Assembly (NCBI GenBank): GCA_036747295.1
Contig: DAIOCN010000013.1
Location: 1-64,000, forward strand
DNA: 64,000 bases
Reading direction: 5' to 3'
Origin: UBA4736 sp002404015
Lineage (GTDB): Bacteria; Chloroflexota; Dormibacteria; Dormibacterales; Dormibacteraceae
Positions 51,344 through 59,234 of this stretch are shown piece after piece (position 1 is the first letter of the stretch; each line of letters begins with the position of its first letter). The notes beneath the pieces were generated by a model. It was given only the letters and a program-made list of their open reading frames with translations. It was not told the origin of the DNA and did no database searches. The translations under genes and the position numbers were made by a program.

Positions 51344-52071
51344 TCATCGACGTCGTCATCGCGCTCGTCCTGCTGGTGGCCCTCCTGATCGGCTACCAGC
51401 GGGGTGTGGTCCAGCCGCTGTTCGTCTACCTCTTCTTTCTGATCGCGATGCTGATCCTGCTGCGTGAGCGCCTGGTCTACACCGGGTTGATGGACAGGTA
51501 CCTGCACGCCAACGCCGTGCTGGACGTCTTCCTGGCCCTGATCCTGGCGGTGGTGGCCGGGTTCATCGGGGGCCAGATCGGCGGTTCGATCCACAAGATG
51601 CCCGTCGTCAGGGGCGTGGACGGCTTCCTTGGCATCTTCGTGAACATCTTCTTCGCCGGCCTGATCCTGTACCTGATGCTCTCCGCCCTGGTCGTCCTCG
51701 ACAACGCCTTCGCGCCGACCGTCCAGGCCGGCACGCTCACCTTCAAGCAGGTGGAGGCGGTGAAGAAACAGCTGGCTTCCAACCCTCTCACCGCGGCGCT
51801 GGTCGACTCCAAGGACATCGCCCGTCTGGAGTCGCAGTCGAAGACTCCCAGCGGCGCCCGGCTCGCCGAAACGCCCCAGCTCAGCCAGCTCCAGAGCGCC
51901 TACGAGGACTTCCTGCAGCCCCAGCTGGCCAGCTCCCGGCTGGCGCCGATCATCCTCCGTATCGGCCAGAAGGTGCCGATCATCGGCCACGTCGGGCCCC
52001 AGGACCTGCACGCCAGCTCGGCGCGCAAGGCCGTTCCGACGCCGACGCCCTCCCCGACCAAGAAACCCTAG
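51340..52071 (+). CDS. CvpA-like membrane protein
   Basis: 243-residue protein with four N-terminal helices in CvpA order: IIDVVIALVLLVALLIGYQRGVVQPLF, then LLR-containing loop, VLDVFLALILAVVAGFIGGQIGG and FLGIFVNIFFAGLILYLMLSALV. The CvpA family is tied to colicin V secretion and envelope integrity. A soluble C-terminal segment of about 110 residues (TFKQVEAVKKQLASNPLTAALVDSKD onward) with a Pro/Thr-rich end extends it beyond the usual family. Start GTG 51340. Confidence 0.75.
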   Translation: MIIDVVIALVLLVALLIGYQRGVVQPLFVYLFFLIAMLILLRERLVYTGLMDRYLHANAVLDVFLALILAVVAGFIGGQIGGSIHKMPVVRGVDGFLGIFVNIFFAGLILYLMLSALVVLDNAFAPTVQAGTLTFKQVEAVKKQLASNPLTAALVDSKDIARLESQSKTPSGARLAETPQLSQLQSAYEDFLQPQLASSRLAPIILRIGQKVPIIGHVGPQDLHASSARKAVPTPTPSPTKKP

Positions 52072-52075
52072 GACC

Positions 52076-53419
52076 TTGGCCACCGCGACGGTCGGGTCGG
52101 GCGCCCGCCTGCGCCGGCTCAACCACCTCGACTTCGCGCTCCTCTCGCTCTACTGGGTGGCCATCGGCTACCTCTGGCAGAGCCTGGGCACCCTGATCCT
52201 GCCCGACCTGGTGCAGTCCCTCGTCGGCCAGGCCGACAAGGGCAAGGCGTTGAGCCTGCTGGAGAGCATCGGCACCCTGATGGCGGTGGTCTGGCAGCCG
52301 CTGATGGGCGCCGTCTCGGACCGCACCCGGAGCCGCTTCGGCCGCCGCCGGCCGTTCATCGTCGGGGGCACCCTCGGCGACGTGATCTTCCTGGCAGGTC
52401 TTGCGCTCTCGGGCAGCTACTGGTGGCTGGTCGTCTTCTACTTCCTGCTCCAGACGGCCTCCAACACCGCCCAGGGGCCCTACCAGGGCCTGCTCCCGGA
52501 CGTGGTTCCGGAAGGCCAGCGGGGCACCGCTTCCGGCTACTACGGGCTGTCCAACCTGCTCGGCATCCTGGCCGGCACGGTAGGCGCCGGCCTGCTGCAG
52601 TCGCACCTGGGTCGAGGCGCCGCCATTGCCAGCATCGCGGTACTTCTGCTGGTCACCATGCTCGCCACCGTGGTGCTCGTTCCTGACCGCGCGCAGCCCA
52701 GCCGGACGGCCTTCTCAAGTGCCGGCCAGGCCCTCGTCGCGACCTTCACGGCGCCGCTGCCATATCCCGACTTCATGTGGCTGATGGGCAGCCGCCTCCT
52801 CATCCTGATGGGGATCGTCGGCATCCAGAGCTTCACGCTGTTCTTCTACAGCGACGCTTTCTTCAACCACAGCAGCCACGCGGCGGTCTCGGCGACGACG
52901 GTCCTGCTGGGCCTGGTGGTCAGCCTGGCCATCCTGACGACGTGGCCAGCGGCCCGCCTTTCCGACCGGATCGGGCGCAAGCCCCTGATCCTGATCGGCG
53001 GCGCGCTCGGCGCGACCGGCACACTGATCCTGATGTTCAGCGGCTACCGGTGGCTCCCCGAGCCTCTGCTGCTCCCGATGTCGGCCGCCCTCGGGGTGCC
53101 GCCTCTGGCGGCCCAGACGATGGTGGTGGGACTCCTGATCGGGGTCGGCTTCGGCGCCTTCATCTCGGTCGATTGGGCCTTCATCACGGACCTGATCCCG
53201 GCCGACCAGGCCGGCCTGTTCTTCGGGTTCGCCAACATCGCCACGGCCGGCTCCGGGATCATCGCCCGCTTCATCGCCGGCTTCCTGCTCGACCACTTCA
53301 ACGCCGGGCCCAGCGTCCTCCATCTGCCCGGCGGATACCCGGTGATCTTCGGCGTGTTCTGCGCCTGGCTCGTGCTGGGCACCCTGCTGGTGCTGAAAGT
53401 GCGGCCCCGCCGGCTGTGA
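52076..53419 (+). CDS. MFS transporter (sugar-cation/SLC45-like)
   Basis: 447-residue 12-helix transporter. The SLC45/GPH-like motif GAVSDRTRSRFGRRRPFIVGG sits between helices 2 and 3; the second half repeats it as ARLSDRIGRKPLILIGG. TASNTAQGPYQGLLPDVVPEGQRGTASGYYG in helices 4-5 is characteristic of this group, which moves sugars or glycosides. Start TTG 52076, 4 nt after the CvpA-like gene. The stop overlaps the ureohydrolase GTG (GTGA). Confidence 0.9.
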   Translation: MATATVGSGARLRRLNHLDFALLSLYWVAIGYLWQSLGTLILPDLVQSLVGQADKGKALSLLESIGTLMAVVWQPLMGAVSDRTRSRFGRRRPFIVGGTLGDVIFLAGLALSGSYWWLVVFYFLLQTASNTAQGPYQGLLPDVVPEGQRGTASGYYGLSNLLGILAGTVGAGLLQSHLGRGAAIASIAVLLLVTMLATVVLVPDRAQPSRTAFSSAGQALVATFTAPLPYPDFMWLMGSRLLILMGIVGIQSFTLFFYSDAFFNHSSHAAVSATTVLLGLVVSLAILTTWPAARLSDRIGRKPLILIGGALGATGTLILMFSGYRWLPEPLLLPMSAALGVPPLAAQTMVVGLLIGVGFGAFISVDWAFITDLIPADQAGLFFGFANIATAGSGIIARFIAGFLLDHFNAGPSVLHLPGGYPVIFGVFCAWLVLGTLLVLKVRPRRL

Positions 53420-54306
53420 TCAACCTGGAAGGCTTGCGACCGTGGGCTGGGCTGCCGCAGGCAGCCCTTGAAGAAGCCAGCGTTGTGATCGCCGGCATCC
53501 CCTACGACGGCTCCGCGGTCTACCGCCGGGGGGCGGCCCAGGCCCCAGCGACGCTGCGCCGGCTGAGTGCCGCGGTCCCGCCGGTGGACGAGCGGGGCCG
53601 CTTCCTAGACGACGTGACGCTGCACGATCTGGGCGACCTCGACGCGGGCGACGACATCGAGCGCTCCTGGGAGTCGGTCGCGGGCCGCCTGGCGGCCATC
53701 CCGCCGGAAGCCTTCCTGACGGTGCTCGGCGGCGACCACTGCTCGTTCATCCCGGTCCTGGCCGCCCAGGCCCGCCGCCATCCCGGCCTCGCCCTGCTCT
53801 GGGTGGACGCCCACCCTGACCTCTGCGACACCTCCCGGGGCGGGACCTGGACCTGCGGCTGCGCCCTTCGCCGTGCTCTCGAGTGCGCAGCCCTGCCGGC
53901 GTCTGACATCGCGCTCGTGGGTTGCCGCGACTTCGACTGGGAGGAGGTCGGCTACATCGAGCAGAACAGCCTGGTGATGGTGTCGGCGGCGGCGGCGGCC
54001 GAGGACCCGGCCGGCACCGTCCGCCGGCTTCGCGGGCTGCTGGACGGCCGGCCGGTGCACATCTCGTTCGACATCGACGCTCTCGACCCCGCCTTCGCGC
54101 CGGGAACCGAGGTCGCGTGCGCCGGGGGGTTCTCCACCCGGGAAGCCCTCGACCTCTTGGCGGGGGTAGCTGCGGGGAGCAGACTGGTGGGAGTGGACGT
54201 GTGTGAGGTGTCGCCGCCCCTCGACCACACTGACATCACCAGCCTGGCCGCCCTGAAGCTGATCTTCGAGCTGTGGTCGATGAGGAGCCGGCGTGGAGAC
54301 CGCTGA
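53416..54306 (+). CDS. Ureohydrolase (agmatinase/arginase family)
   Basis: 296-residue manganese hydrolase that releases urea or a related group from guanidino compounds. The metal ligands are present: GGDHC (53-67 kDa-family loop with histidine), LWVDAHPDLCDT (aspartates and histidine) and ISFDIDALDPAFAPGTE (two aspartates). The GAAQAPATLRR segment near the start is typical of agmatinase-like proteins. GTG 53416 overlaps the MFS stop; the longer upstream frame is a shadow. Exact substrate (agmatine, guanidinobutyrate, formiminoglutamate) is not decided. Linked by overlap to the FAD oxidoreductase. Confidence 0.9.
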   Translation: MINLEGLRPWAGLPQAALEEASVVIAGIPYDGSAVYRRGAAQAPATLRRLSAAVPPVDERGRFLDDVTLHDLGDLDAGDDIERSWESVAGRLAAIPPEAFLTVLGGDHCSFIPVLAAQARRHPGLALLWVDAHPDLCDTSRGGTWTCGCALRRALECAALPASDIALVGCRDFDWEEVGYIEQNSLVMVSAAAAAEDPAGTVRRLRGLLDGRPVHISFDIDALDPAFAPGTEVACAGGFSTREALDLLAGVAAGSRLVGVDVCEVSPPLDHTDITSLAALKLIFELWSMRSRRGDR

Positions 54307-55435
54307 CGTCGTCATCGTCGGTGGCGGCGTGGTCGGTTGTGCCCTCGCCTACCAGCTCGCCAAGCGGAATGTCGATGTGCTGCTGCTGGAGAGGGCGGCA
54401 CTCGGCTCCGGGTCCACCGGCAAGAATGCCGGCGGAGTCCGGCAGCAGTTCTCCAACGAGACCAACGTGCGTCTCCAGCGCCTTGCCGTCCGCATGCTGG
54501 AGAACTTCGAGGAGGAGGTAGGGGTCCCCGCCGACTTCCGGCAGGTCGGCTACATCTTCGTCCTGACCCGGCCCAATGACGTGGAGGAATTCAAGCTGCT
54601 GGTCGAGATGTGGCACCAGGTGGGCCTCGAGGAGGCGCGCTGGACGACCCCCGAGGAGGCGCGGGAGCTGGTGCCGGTGCTGAACATCGATGACGTCCTG
54701 GGCTGCACCTTCTGCCCCACGGACGGCATCGCCAGCCCGGCCGACGTCACCGCCGGCTACGCGGCTGCCGCGAAGCGCCTGGGGGCGCGGATCCGGGAAG
54801 GCGTCGCCGTCACCGCCGTCGACGTGGCCGGGGCGCGGGTCACCGGGGTCAGCACCAGCGCGGGCGAGGTGGCGACCCGCGTCGTGTTCAACTGCGCCGG
54901 GCCCTGGGCGGGGGAGGTCGGCCGCCTGGCCGGGCTGGACATCCCGGTGCTGCCCTACCGGCGCCACATCTTCGTCACCGACAGCTTCCCGGAGGTACCG
55001 CGCACGACCCCGATGACCGTCGATTTCGCGACCTCCTTCTACTTCCATCCCGAAGGCGACGGCGTGCTCTTCGGCATGAGCGACCGCGAGGAGCCGTCCA
55101 GCTTCAACACCGAGGTCAACTGGGACTTCCTGGAGAAGACGGTGCAGGTCGCCGCCCACCGGGCGCCCGCGATCGAGCTGGCCGGGCTGCGGACCGCCTG
55201 GGCCGGCTTGTACGAGACCACGCCCGACAACCAGGCGATCCTGGGCCCGGTCGAGCAGCTGGGGGGCTTCTGGTGCGCCTGCGGCTTCTCGGGCCACGGC
55301 TTCATGCAGGCGCCCGCCGTCGGCCTGGTCCTGGCCGAGCAGCTGGTCGATGGACGCCCCGAGCTGGACGTCTCAGCGTTCTGCTACGAGCGCTTCGCGC
55401 GCGGGGGCCTGGTCGCCGAGCGCAACGTCATCTAG
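54293..55435 (+). CDS. FAD-dependent amine/amino-acid oxidoreductase (DAO family)
   Basis: 380-residue flavoprotein: ADVVIVGGGVVGCALAYQLAKRNVDVLLLER (FAD fold), STGKNAGGVRQQF (flavin-ring motif of sarcosine-oxidase-like proteins), CAGPWAGEV and a C-terminal GLYETTPDNQAILGPV with GFSGHGFMQAPAVG. It probably oxidises a secondary amine or amino acid such as sarcosine, proline or a glycine derivative. GTG 54293 lies 14 nt inside the ureohydrolase gene, so both act in the same operon, possibly in guanidino or N-methyl amino-acid breakdown. Confidence 0.9.
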   Translation: METADVVIVGGGVVGCALAYQLAKRNVDVLLLERAALGSGSTGKNAGGVRQQFSNETNVRLQRLAVRMLENFEEEVGVPADFRQVGYIFVLTRPNDVEEFKLLVEMWHQVGLEEARWTTPEEARELVPVLNIDDVLGCTFCPTDGIASPADVTAGYAAAAKRLGARIREGVAVTAVDVAGARVTGVSTSAGEVATRVVFNCAGPWAGEVGRLAGLDIPVLPYRRHIFVTDSFPEVPRTTPMTVDFATSFYFHPEGDGVLFGMSDREEPSSFNTEVNWDFLEKTVQVAAHRAPAIELAGLRTAWAGLYETTPDNQAILGPVEQLGGFWCACGFSGHGFMQAPAVGLVLAEQLVDGRPELDVSAFCYERFARGGLVAERNVI

Positions 55436-55667
55436 GCCCGGGGGGCCCGCCCAGCGCTGTCAGGCCGAGGATGGCCAGCCCAAACACGATCATGAGCCCG
55501 GCGCAGCCCAGCTGGAAGATGGTGTAGAGCGGTCCTCCGGCCGCGGCGTAGGTGGCTTCCATGTCGGCTCGGCTGGCCCGCCGCCGGAGGGCGCCTGCCA
55601 CGAGCGTTATACCCAACACCAGCGCCAGCCCACCCAGAGCGAGGCCACCGAGCAGATGCTTATCCAT
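55428..55667 (-). CDS. Small two-helix membrane protein
   Basis: 79-residue protein with two hydrophobic helices (LLGGLALGGLALVLGITLVAGAL and FQLGCAGLMIVFGLAILGLTAL) joined by a polar loop (RRRASRADMEATYAA). ATG 55667 is used; the upstream in-frame start at 55745 would add a basic leader without similarity. The gene's 3' end overlaps the convergent oxidoreductase gene by 8 nt. I do not recognise a family. Confidence 0.6.
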   Translation of the reverse strand: MDKHLLGGLALGGLALVLGITLVAGALRRRASRADMEATYAAAGGPLYTIFQLGCAGLMIVFGLAILGLTALGGPPGPR

Positions 55668-55768
55668 TCGAGTCGTCTTCCCGCCCAAGTATGCTGGCGG
55701 CCGCCGCCGGCGTTCGAGCCGAGCGCGCATCCGGACTCTCGCCATTCCATCCCCGGCAGACGCCGGAC

Positions 55769-55774
55769 TAGGAT
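55769..55774 (+). promoter_or_regulatory. -10 box of the SDR-like gene
   Basis: TAGGAT is 9 nt before GTG 55784; the same hexamer precedes the response regulator at 226. No Shine-Dalgarno is present. Confidence 0.4.
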
Positions 55775-55783
55775 TGACCGGCT

Positions 55784-56728
55784 GTGGGACTGAAAGTGCT
55801 CCTGCTGGGCGGGACCGGCTTCCTGGGAGCCGAGGTCGGCCGCCGCTTGGTCGAGGCCGGCCACCAGGTCCGGGTGCTCGTAAGGGACGAGTCGAAGGGC
55901 GCCGCCTATTACGGCCGGGCCAACGTCCAGGTCGGCGACGCCCTGGAGCCGATCACCCTTCTGCGGGCCTGCGCGGGCGCCGACCTCGCGATCAGCCTGG
56001 TTGGGGTCCGCCGCAACCGACCCCAGTCGCTGCTCGAGGTCAACATCGACGGGCCCCGGCTGCTCGCCGATGCGGCTCGGCAGGCGGGCATGAAGGGGAT
56101 CATCTTCGTGAGCGTCGTGGGCGCCCGCCTCGACAGCCAGTTCCGCTATCTGAGCTCGCGCTGGATGGGCGAGGAGGAGCTCCGCAAGTCGGGCGTGCCG
56201 ACCGCGATCCTGCGCTTCAGCTTGATCCTGGGCGAGGGGGGCGGCCTCCTCAGGGATTTCGAGCGGACCATCGGCTTCCCCTCGCCCGGCCTGATTGTGG
56301 CCGGCCATGGTGAGGCCAAGTACCAGCCGATCGTGCGGGACGACGCCGCCCGCTGCGTGGTCGAGACGATCAACCACCCCGAGCTGGTCGGCCAGGCCCT
56401 CGACATCGGGGGCCCCGAGGTCGTCACTTACGATCAGCTCTTCAGCGCCTACTGCCGGGCCCGGGGGGTGACGAAGGGTCCGATCCACCTTCCGGTCGGC
56501 CTGCTGGCCCCCGGCGCCGCCGTCATGGAGCTCGTGATGAGGGACCCGGTGGTTGTGCCCGACGAGCTGCGCACGATCCAGCTCGACAGCCTGGCCGGCC
56601 GCTTCGACGTCGTCCAGTCGGCGTTCGGTTTCTCGCCTGAGGCGCCGATGGCCTGGATCCGGGAGAACGTGAAGCCGCCCCCACCCAAGCCCGCCAAGGT
56701 CCCAGAGCCCGCCGCCCGAGCTCGCTGA
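55784..56728 (+). CDS. NAD(P)H-binding atypical SDR (complex I NDUFA9-like)
   Basis: 314-residue atypical SDR. VLLLGGTGFLGAEVGRRLVEAGHQVRVLVRD is the nucleotide-binding unit, ADLAISLVG and IIFVSVVGA follow, and YQPIVRDDAARCVVETI matches the NDUFA9/YwnB-like group. The Y-x-x-x-K pair of classical SDRs is missing, so it may be a nucleotide-dependent sensor or assembly factor and not a dehydrogenase. GTG 55784. The next gene starts 2 nt after its stop. Confidence 0.85.
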   Translation: MGLKVLLLGGTGFLGAEVGRRLVEAGHQVRVLVRDESKGAAYYGRANVQVGDALEPITLLRACAGADLAISLVGVRRNRPQSLLEVNIDGPRLLADAARQAGMKGIIFVSVVGARLDSQFRYLSSRWMGEEELRKSGVPTAILRFSLILGEGGGLLRDFERTIGFPSPGLIVAGHGEAKYQPIVRDDAARCVVETINHPELVGQALDIGGPEVVTYDQLFSAYCRARGVTKGPIHLPVGLLAPGAAVMELVMRDPVVVPDELRTIQLDSLAGRFDVVQSAFGFSPEAPMAWIRENVKPPPPKPAKVPEPAARAR

Positions 56729-56730
56729 GT

Positions 56731-57315
56731 GTGCTGCTCGCGAATCTCCGGAGCGGGACACTAACCATCAACATCCGCGCCTTCGTCGCCCTCTGGCTGC
56801 CTCCTGAGCACCGCCAGAGGCTGAGCGACTACCTGGCCGAGTGCGCCGCCGCGGCGCCGGATTTCCGCTGGGTGCGTCCCGACGGCCTGCACGTCACGCT
56901 TCGCTTCCTCGGCGGCCTCGAGGAGGGACCGCTGGCCGCGGTGCGGTCGGGCCTGGCGGGTGTCCACGACAGCCCCTTCGAGGTCGAGCTGGGAGACCTT
57001 GGGGACTTCGGGGGCAGGCGGGCGGCCCGGGTGGTCTGGTCGGGCCTTCGGCTGGGAGGCGAGGAGGCGGCCCGGCTGGCGACCGCGGTCGAGGCGGCCT
57101 GCCGGTCTGCGGGCCTTGACCCCGAGGCGCGCGCCTTCCGGCCGCACGTCACCCTGGCCCGGGCCCGTTCCCGCTCGGGAGCCCCCGCGCCGACGCTACC
57201 TGAGCCGCCCCAGCTGGGACCCTGGACCGCCCGGGAGATGACCCTGTTCGAAAGCCGGCTCGGCGGCGGACCCGCCGTCTACGAGCCGATCCAGACCTAT
57301 CCCTTAAAGGACTGA
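56731..57315 (+). CDS. thpR: RNA 2',3'-cyclic phosphodiesterase
   Basis: 194-residue 2H phosphoesterase. Both H-x-T-x motifs are present: LHVTLRFLG (about 51-59) and FRPHVTLARA (about 138-147). RAFVALWLPPEHRQRLSDYL is the family's opening. It opens 2',3'-cyclic phosphates at RNA ends and relates to tRNA-ligase-type chemistry. GTG 56731 is the only standard start; homology begins about 14 residues later, so a shorter form is possible but lacks ATG/GTG/TTG. It overlaps the convergent GlcG-like gene by 12 nt. Confidence 0.9.
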   Translation: MLLANLRSGTLTINIRAFVALWLPPEHRQRLSDYLAECAAAAPDFRWVRPDGLHVTLRFLGGLEEGPLAAVRSGLAGVHDSPFEVELGDLGDFGGRRAARVVWSGLRLGGEEAARLATAVEAACRSAGLDPEARAFRPHVTLARARSRSGAPAPTLPEPPQLGPWTAREMTLFESRLGGGPAVYEPIQTYPLKD

Positions 57316-57708
57316 GGCCAGTCCCGCCTCGGCGCACTCCTTGTCCTGGGCGGGGGCGCCGCCGCTCACGCCCACCGCGCCCTGAACCCGGCCGTCGCGC
57401 TTGACCAGCACCGAGCCCAAGCCGGGGATAAGAGGTAAACGGACCATCTGGTCGACCTGCTCGAAGAAGGCCTGGCGCTCCTTGTGGAGGGTCGCCAGGG
57501 AGTCGCCGTCGCGGTGCCAGACCGCGGCCCCGACCGCCTTGGACTCCGCGATCTGGGGGGCCAGCGGGGGCGCCCCGTCCATCCTGGCCAGGGCCTGCAG
57601 GTGGCCGCCCTCATCGACGACGGCGATGGCGACGGTGATGCCGAGCTTGCGGGCGTGGGCCTGGGCCCCGGCGACCACTGCCTGGGCTTGCTCCAGCGTC
57701 AGGGGCAT
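57304..57708 (-). CDS. GlcG/HbpS-family (DUF336) protein
   Basis: 134-residue protein of the GlcG/HbpS family: LTLEQAQAVVAGAQAHARKLGITVAIAVVDEGGHLQALARMDGA, KAVGAAVW and a final GAVGVSGG-x-x-x-Q-D with AEAGL. Characterised members bind heme or occur in glycolate and propanediol operons, often as cofactor-handling accessories. ATG 57708 matches the family length; TACACT lies 6 nt upstream on the minus strand, a leaderless layout. It is divergent from an SDR gene, which may use the same metabolite. Confidence 0.85.
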   Translation of the reverse strand: MPLTLEQAQAVVAGAQAHARKLGITVAIAVVDEGGHLQALARMDGAPPLAPQIAESKAVGAAVWHRDGDSLATLHKERQAFFEQVDQMVRLPLIPGLGSVLVKRDGRVQGAVGVSGGAPAQDKECAEAGLASVL

Positions 57709-57714
57709 GCCAGG

Positions 57715-57731
57715 AGTGTACGGGCTAACCT
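57715..57731. promoter_or_regulatory. Divergent -10 boxes
   Basis: In the 31-nt gap the minus strand has TACACT (57720-57715) 6 nt from ATG 57708, and the plus strand has TAACCT (57726-57731) 8 nt from ATG 57740. Neither start has a Shine-Dalgarno. Confidence 0.45.
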
Positions 57732-57739
57732 TTTGCGGG

Positions 57740-58504
57740 ATGAACCTAGAGGGGTCGGTGGCGATCGTGACCGGCGGGGGCACCGGCATCGGCCGCGCGG
57801 TCTCGGAAGCCCTGGCGCGAGCGGGGGCCGGCGCCGTGGTCGTCAACTACTCGCGCTCCGCGGATGACGCGGAGGAGACGGTTGCTGAGCTGGTGCGGCT
57901 TGGCAGCCAGGGCCACGCTCATCGCGCCAGCGTCGCCCGCGAGGAGGAGGTCAGGTCGATGGTGGCCGAGACGGTCGAGCGCTACGGGCGCCTCGACGTT
58001 CTGGTCAACAACGCGGGCATCACCCGCTTCATCGACCACAAGGACCTGGACGCCCTGACTGAAGAGGTCTGGGATGACATCCTGGACGTGAACCTGAAGG
58101 GCACCTTCTACTGCTGCCGCGCCGCCGCCCCGGAGCTGCGAAGTCGGCGGGGAGCGATCGTGAACGTGGCTTCCATGGCCGGCTTTCGAGCGACCGGCTC
58201 CTCGATCGCCTACGGCGTCTCCAAGGCGGCGATCCTCCAGCTGACCCGGAACCTGGCGGTCGCGCTGGCGCCGGAGGTGCGGGTGAACGCGGTGGCGCCG
58301 GGCCTGGTCGCGACGCGCTGGTTCCGGCAGGCCGTGGGCGAGGACCTGGCCGCGCAGGGGGAGAAGATGATGAGCGCGGCGACGCCCCTCGCGGCCGTGG
58401 CCAGCCCCGAGGACTGCGCGCAGGCCGTGATGGGGTTCCTGCACAACGACTTCGTCACGGGGGAGTCCCTGATCGTGGACGGAGGCAAGCACATCACGTA
58501 TTGA
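57740..58504 (+). CDS. FabG-like short-chain dehydrogenase/reductase
   Basis: 254-residue classical SDR: SVAIVTGGGTGIGRAVSEAL, NNAGITRF, catalytic serine in NVASMAGF, Y and K in AYGVSKAAI, and VTGESLIVDGG near the C-terminus. ATG 57740 gives the normal distance to the cofactor loop; the frame upstream shadows the GlcG-like gene. Likely an NAD(P)-dependent 3-ketoacyl or hydroxyl dehydrogenase. It is followed by a 730-nt gene-free block made of repeats. Confidence 0.92.
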   Translation: MNLEGSVAIVTGGGTGIGRAVSEALARAGAGAVVVNYSRSADDAEETVAELVRLGSQGHAHRASVAREEEVRSMVAETVERYGRLDVLVNNAGITRFIDHKDLDALTEEVWDDILDVNLKGTFYCCRAAAPELRSRRGAIVNVASMAGFRATGSSIAYGVSKAAILQLTRNLAVALAPEVRVNAVAPGLVATRWFRQAVGEDLAAQGEKMMSAATPLAAVASPEDCAQAVMGFLHNDFVTGESLIVDGGKHITY

Positions 58505-58509
58505 GGTCG

Positions 58510-58536
58510 CCCCAAGAGATCTGCGATCTCTCGGGG
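58510..58536 (-). repeat. GCA-loop hairpin after the SDR gene
   Basis: Twelve-nt arms (58510-58521 and 58525-58536) with a 3-nt loop lie 5 nt after the SDR stop codon. As in the paired-hairpin repeats, the only mismatch becomes G-U if the minus strand is transcribed, and the loop then reads GCA. No T tract follows on either strand. Confidence 0.6.
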
Positions 58537-58557
58537 ACCCCGACTGCGGCTACCCGC

Positions 58558-58710
58558 CGTTGCTTGGCGGCGAAAGGATTTTCGGGCCGCCGCCCGCTCC
58601 GCGCTTTCGGGTACCCTTGGGTACGGCCCCGAGGGATACGTTCAACGGAGCCGGAACCAGCCGCAAGGCGGGTACCGGAGCCGGAGAGGCGGTCCGTCGG
58701 GGTCAAAAAC
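58558..58710 (+). repeat. Second repeat family, copy F1
   Basis: About 150 nt that match F2 (58985 onward) in order: CGTTG, TTGGCGGCGAAAG, a T-rich loop, a GC-rich block, ACGGCCCCGAGGGA, GGAGCCGG, a CCGG-containing segment and a final TCAGGGTCA-type end (here TCGGGGTCA). CGAAA/TTTCG and GGCGG/CCGCC can pair at the start. No plausible protein is encoded. Confidence 0.65.
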
Positions 58711-58713
58711 ATT

Positions 58714-58820
58714 CTGGGGAAGAACCTGCGGTTCCTCCCCAGGGCCCCACCTCCCTCGGAGGACTTATCGCGCTTTTCGCGATTCGATTTCGGGACTCAA
58801 ACAGGCTGGCGGAGCCAGCC
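58714..58820 (-). repeat. Paired-hairpin repeat, copy C
   Basis: Stem 1: 58714-58726 with 58730-58742 (13 nt per arm). Stem 2: 58804-58810 with 58814-58820 (7 bp perfect). Compared with copy D, the outermost stem 1 pair is C-G instead of G-C, and compared with copy A the inner T-A pair replaces G-C, so pairing is kept while bases change. Confidence 0.8.
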
Positions 58821-58851
58821 CTAACGGCGCCACTTATGCTTCAAAAAGTAT

Positions 58852-58958
58852 GTGGGGAAGAACCTGCGGTTCCTCCCCACGACCCTACCTCCCCTCAGGA
58901 CTTACGCGTCTCTTCGCGGTTCGATTTCGGGACTCAAACGGGCTGGCGGAGCCAGCCC
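58852..58958 (-). repeat. Paired-hairpin repeat, copy D
   Basis: Stem 1: 58852-58864 with 58868-58880 (13 nt per arm). Stem 2: 58940-58947 with 58951-58958 (8 bp perfect). It directly follows copy C in the same orientation and is followed by F2. Confidence 0.8.
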
Positions 58959-58984
58959 TAACGGCCCCATTTCTGCTTACTTAA

Positions 58985-59137
58985 CGTTGGTTGGCGGCGA
59001 AAGTCTTTTTGGGGTTGCGGCCGCGCGGATCCCGATTTAACGTGGGCCACGGCCCCGAGGGACACGCGTGAGGGAGCCGGACGCTGGTCGTGTGACCAGC
59101 GCTGGTTCCGGATCGGCGATTCGTCAGGGTCATGGTG
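58985..59137 (+). repeat. Second repeat family, copy F2
   Basis: Aligns with F1 from CGTTGGTTGGCGGCGAAAG to the TCGTCAGGGTCA end, with several indels. The first stem keeps pairing through G-U changes. Copies C and D lie between F1 and F2, making an F-C-D-F block. After it come about 95 nt with two TTTCCACA-like boxes and no gene. Confidence 0.6.
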
Positions 59138-59234
59138 TTTTCCACAGTTTCCACAGGCTACGCACAGTCGCCAGGCGTGACGGCCAGCTCCGTCAAGTGA
59201 CTGACAAGTGAGATTCCTGGGTCGCTCCCAGGCC

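Noticed and set aside
58510..58536. Rho-independent terminator after the SDR gene
   Set aside because: The stem is strong, but no T tract follows on either strand, so it is listed as a hairpin repeat only.
59138..59156. Replication origin
   Set aside because: Only two DnaA-like boxes, no AT-rich unwinding region, and no dnaA, dnaN or gyrase genes nearby.
58505..59234. CRISPR array or tRNA cluster in the repeat block
   Set aside because: Repeats are about 110-150 nt, structured and not evenly spaced with unique spacers; no cloverleaf or CCA end is visible.
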